Source: an uncultured Ruminococcus sp.
Lineage (GTDB): Bacteria > Bacillota > Clostridia > Oscillospirales > Ruminococcaceae
Reading direction: 5' to 3'
DNA: 64,000 nt
Assembly: GCA_947178575.1 (NCBI GenBank)
Contig: CAMWYX010000004.1
Location: 1-64,000 of the forward strand
Positions 62,323 through 64,000 of the stretch are shown here, piece by piece. Positions within the stretch are counted from its first letter, which is position 1. Every line of letters begins with the position of its first letter. The translations under genes were made by a program, and so were the position numbers. The notes below the pieces were generated by a model. That model saw only the letters and a list, made by a program, of their open reading frames with translations. It made no database searches and was not told the origin of the DNA.

Positions 62323-63417
62323 ATGGAAATAAAACTTGAAAAACATAAAATATCGGAAATATTTAACGGCTACAAAAACAACGACGAAAACGGCGTAGTA
62401 GGTTACGGCGGTAAACTGAATATACGTCCGGCATTTCAGCGAGAATTTATATACAAGGAAAAGGAACGCAATGCTGTAATAGAAACTGTCATGAAAGGAT
62501 TTCCGCTGAATGTCATGTACTGGTGCGAAGATAATAACGGAAACTATGAACTTCTTGACGGTCAACAGCGTACTATTTCGATATGCAAGTATCTGAATGA
62601 CGAATTTTCAATAAATTCACGTTCTTTCCTGAATCTCACAGCGTTTGAACGTCAGCAGATTGAAAACTATGAACTTATGATATACGTCTGCAAGGGCAAC
62701 GACAAGGAAAAGCTGGACTGGTTTAAAATCATAAACATTGCCGGTGTACAGCTTGCGGAGCAGGAACTCCGAAACGCTATATATACTGGTACGTGGCTTA
62801 CGGACGTAAAGCGATATTTTTCAAAGAATGGATGTCCGGCGTATAAAATCGGTAACAAGTATTTGAAAGGGGAAATGCTCCGTCAGGATTATCTTGAAAC
62901 GGTTATTAAATGGATTTCCTCAACTGAAAAAATTTCCATAGAGGATTATATGTCAGAACATCAGCACGACGGCGACGGTACAGAATTATGGCTTTATTTT
63001 CAGAATGTCATAACGTGGGTACAGACAATATTTCCGAAATACCGCAAGGAAATGAAAAACGTCGAGTGGGGATTACTGTATAATGAGTTCGGCAAAAAGT
63101 CATATAATCCTGTAGAACTGGAAAAGCGTATCGCTGAACTTATGGCGGATGACGATGTGACTGCCAAAAAGGGCATATACGAATATCTGTTAAGTGGACG
63201 TGAAAAGGCGTTGAGTATCAGGGCTTTCACCGATACGCAGAAACGTACTGCTTACGAAAGTCAGGGAGGTATCTGTCCGATATGTCGGAAATCTTTTGAC
63301 CTCGATAAAATGCACGCAGACCATATCATACCGTGGCACGTCGGTGGGAAAACAGTTCCGGAAAATTTGCAGATGCTTTGTAGGGACTGTAATCTGAAAA
63401 AATCAGGGCAGGAATAA
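62323..63417 (+). CDS. DUF262 and HNH nuclease protein (GmrSD-related)
   Basis: The 364-residue protein has an N-terminal DUF262 domain with the ParB-like FQREFIY near residue 38 and LLDGQQRT at 78-84. In GmrS and SspE this domain binds nucleotide and controls DNA cleavage. The C-terminal HNH domain (about 316-362) has CPIC, HADHIIPWHVGG and CRDC, so zinc and catalytic residues are complete. It starts five bases after the methylase stop. A restriction role controlled by the neighbour's methylation is likely; whether it cuts modified or unmodified DNA is not known. Confidence 0.85.
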   Translation: MEIKLEKHKISEIFNGYKNNDENGVVGYGGKLNIRPAFQREFIYKEKERNAVIETVMKGFPLNVMYWCEDNNGNYELLDGQQRTISICKYLNDEFSINSRSFLNLTAFERQQIENYELMIYVCKGNDKEKLDWFKIINIAGVQLAEQELRNAIYTGTWLTDVKRYFSKNGCPAYKIGNKYLKGEMLRQDYLETVIKWISSTEKISIEDYMSEHQHDGDGTELWLYFQNVITWVQTIFPKYRKEMKNVEWGLLYNEFGKKSYNPVELEKRIAELMADDDVTAKKGIYEYLLSGREKALSIRAFTDTQKRTAYESQGGICPICRKSFDLDKMHADHIIPWHVGGKTVPENLQMLCRDCNLKKSGQE

Positions 63418-63492
63418 TGAAAATTATTGTAAATACTTTTTTGAAGAAATCAATAGATTTAACATGATATAAAAAGGAAGTAGATATTAAAT

Positions 63493-63984
63493 ATGAAAGA
63501 ATATTTAACTGCATTAAAGGATATATTGGTTGTTCTTTCTCCAATAGTTGTAGCGTACATAAGTTATCGAAGTGGTAAAAAGACAAAAAAAGATATACAA
63601 CGTGAATTAGAAAAAAACTTAAAAGAAAAGGATGCAGAAACTTTTCACATTATTCAGAAAATAAACACAGAACTGGAAAGTCAAAAACAAATTTCTTCAT
63701 GGAATAATTCTTTACCTAAAACTGAAGAATATATTGGTTTAGCAGGAGTAGAACGTTACGGTAATATTACTTCTATTACACAATTAGTATTAAATTTAAA
63801 TGAATATATTAGTAATAATAATCTTTCATTGGAAGAATTACAAGAAATAAAAATACTACTAAGCAGAATTAATTTACCATTAGAAGAAGAAAATCTATAT
63901 ACTTATGAAATACCATATATAATTAGTTATAATCGACTTATTAGACAAGTTGATAAATTAATTCAAAATTATAGCAATACTTGA
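63493..63984 (+). CDS. Small membrane protein with coiled coil, unknown function
   Basis: The 163-residue protein has one N-terminal hydrophobic helix (about 10-25, LKDILVVLSPIVVAYIS), then a charged coiled coil (SGKKTKKDIQRELEKNLKEK region, about 28-65) and a helical C-terminal half without recognised motifs. AAAAGGAAG lies about 14 bases before the ATG, a rather long spacing. It follows the nuclease gene by 75 bp and is more AT-rich than its neighbours. It may be a third part of the cargo or an unrelated gene. Confidence 0.6.
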   Translation: MKEYLTALKDILVVLSPIVVAYISYRSGKKTKKDIQRELEKNLKEKDAETFHIIQKINTELESQKQISSWNNSLPKTEEYIGLAGVERYGNITSITQLVLNLNEYISNNNLSLEELQEIKILLSRINLPLEEENLYTYEIPYIISYNRLIRQVDKLIQNYSNT

Positions 63985-64000
63985 ATTATTTGTTTCATTT

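Larger units (their letters stand above)
55168..64000. mobile_element. Integrative mobilizable element next to guaA, right end outside window
   Basis: The region has a full integration-mobilization set: XRE repressor with protease, divergent xis and tyrosine integrase, MobC-like protein, RepA-like ATPase, structured origin region and MobV relaxase. It also has a methylase-nuclease cargo. No conjugation pore genes are present, so it would need a helper. The left limit is inferred from the position behind guaA and the integrase-type repeats at 55205-55263. No second copy of the guaA end is found before 64000, so the element continues past the window. Confidence 0.75.

Overview
The window reads as chromosome from a low-to-mid GC, Gram-positive anaerobe of the Oscillospiraceae, most likely a Ruminococcus-like gut or rumen bacterium. 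The evidence is a secreted GDSL esterase with a type I dockerin (cellulosome-type), a SCIFF ranthipeptide with its radical SAM maturase, a split transketolase, the Firmicutes division cluster sepF-ylmH-divIVA-ileS-lspA, and AGGAGG-type ribosome binding sites. Promoters with a TGnTATAAT extended -10 recur through the window. The species is not determined here.

Layout. 1-504: a PD-(D/E)XK restriction-endonuclease-like gene cut by the window edge, followed by about 500 bp without a gene but with two inverted repeats. 1004-7163: cell-surface and carbohydrate genes (a Cthe_2159-like lipoprotein, DUF4956, VTC domain, dockerin-GDSL esterase) and thiC under a TPP riboswitch. 7184-9455: two tandem small paralogues, one without a start codon, tRNA-Gln(CUG), a diacylglycerol-kinase-family lipid kinase and a TSCPD protein. 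9489-17742: rpoB-rpoC and a leader region with facing promoters. 17743-24447: a ComM-like ATPase, a RodA/FtsW protein, the SCIFF pair and an ABC-F protein. 24513-31747: a degenerate M15 (VanY-like) protein with an oligopeptide-binding lipoprotein, a TetR regulator with a membrane protein, glgB and an AraC regulator.

31873-53444 is one long minus-strand housekeeping block. In transcription order it runs miaB, two lipoproteins, ylbF, mutS, mutL, miaA, hfq, an HlyD-like adaptor, yggS, sepF, ylmH, divIVA, ileS, lspA, an RluD-family synthase, a HAD phosphatase, a 41-residue membrane peptide, split transketolase and DUF3781. Genes are mostly separated by 0-50 bp and often coupled by ATGA overlaps. 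guaA (53617-55167) diverges from miaB.

55168 to the window end is an integrative mobilizable element inserted just behind guaA. It carries repeats that could be integrase arm sites, an XRE repressor paired with a trypsin-like serine protease, divergent xis-int, a MobC-like protein, a RepA-like ATPase, an origin-like region of GTGACG repeats and hairpins, a MobV relaxase, and a cargo of an EcoRI-family adenine methyltransferase, a DUF262-HNH nuclease and a small membrane protein. Its right end lies outside the window. The two most unusual candidates are here: the serine protease placed where ICEBs1-type elements carry the ImmA metalloprotease, and the methylase/DUF262-HNH pair. Functional statements rest on motif recognition by eye; no database search was run.
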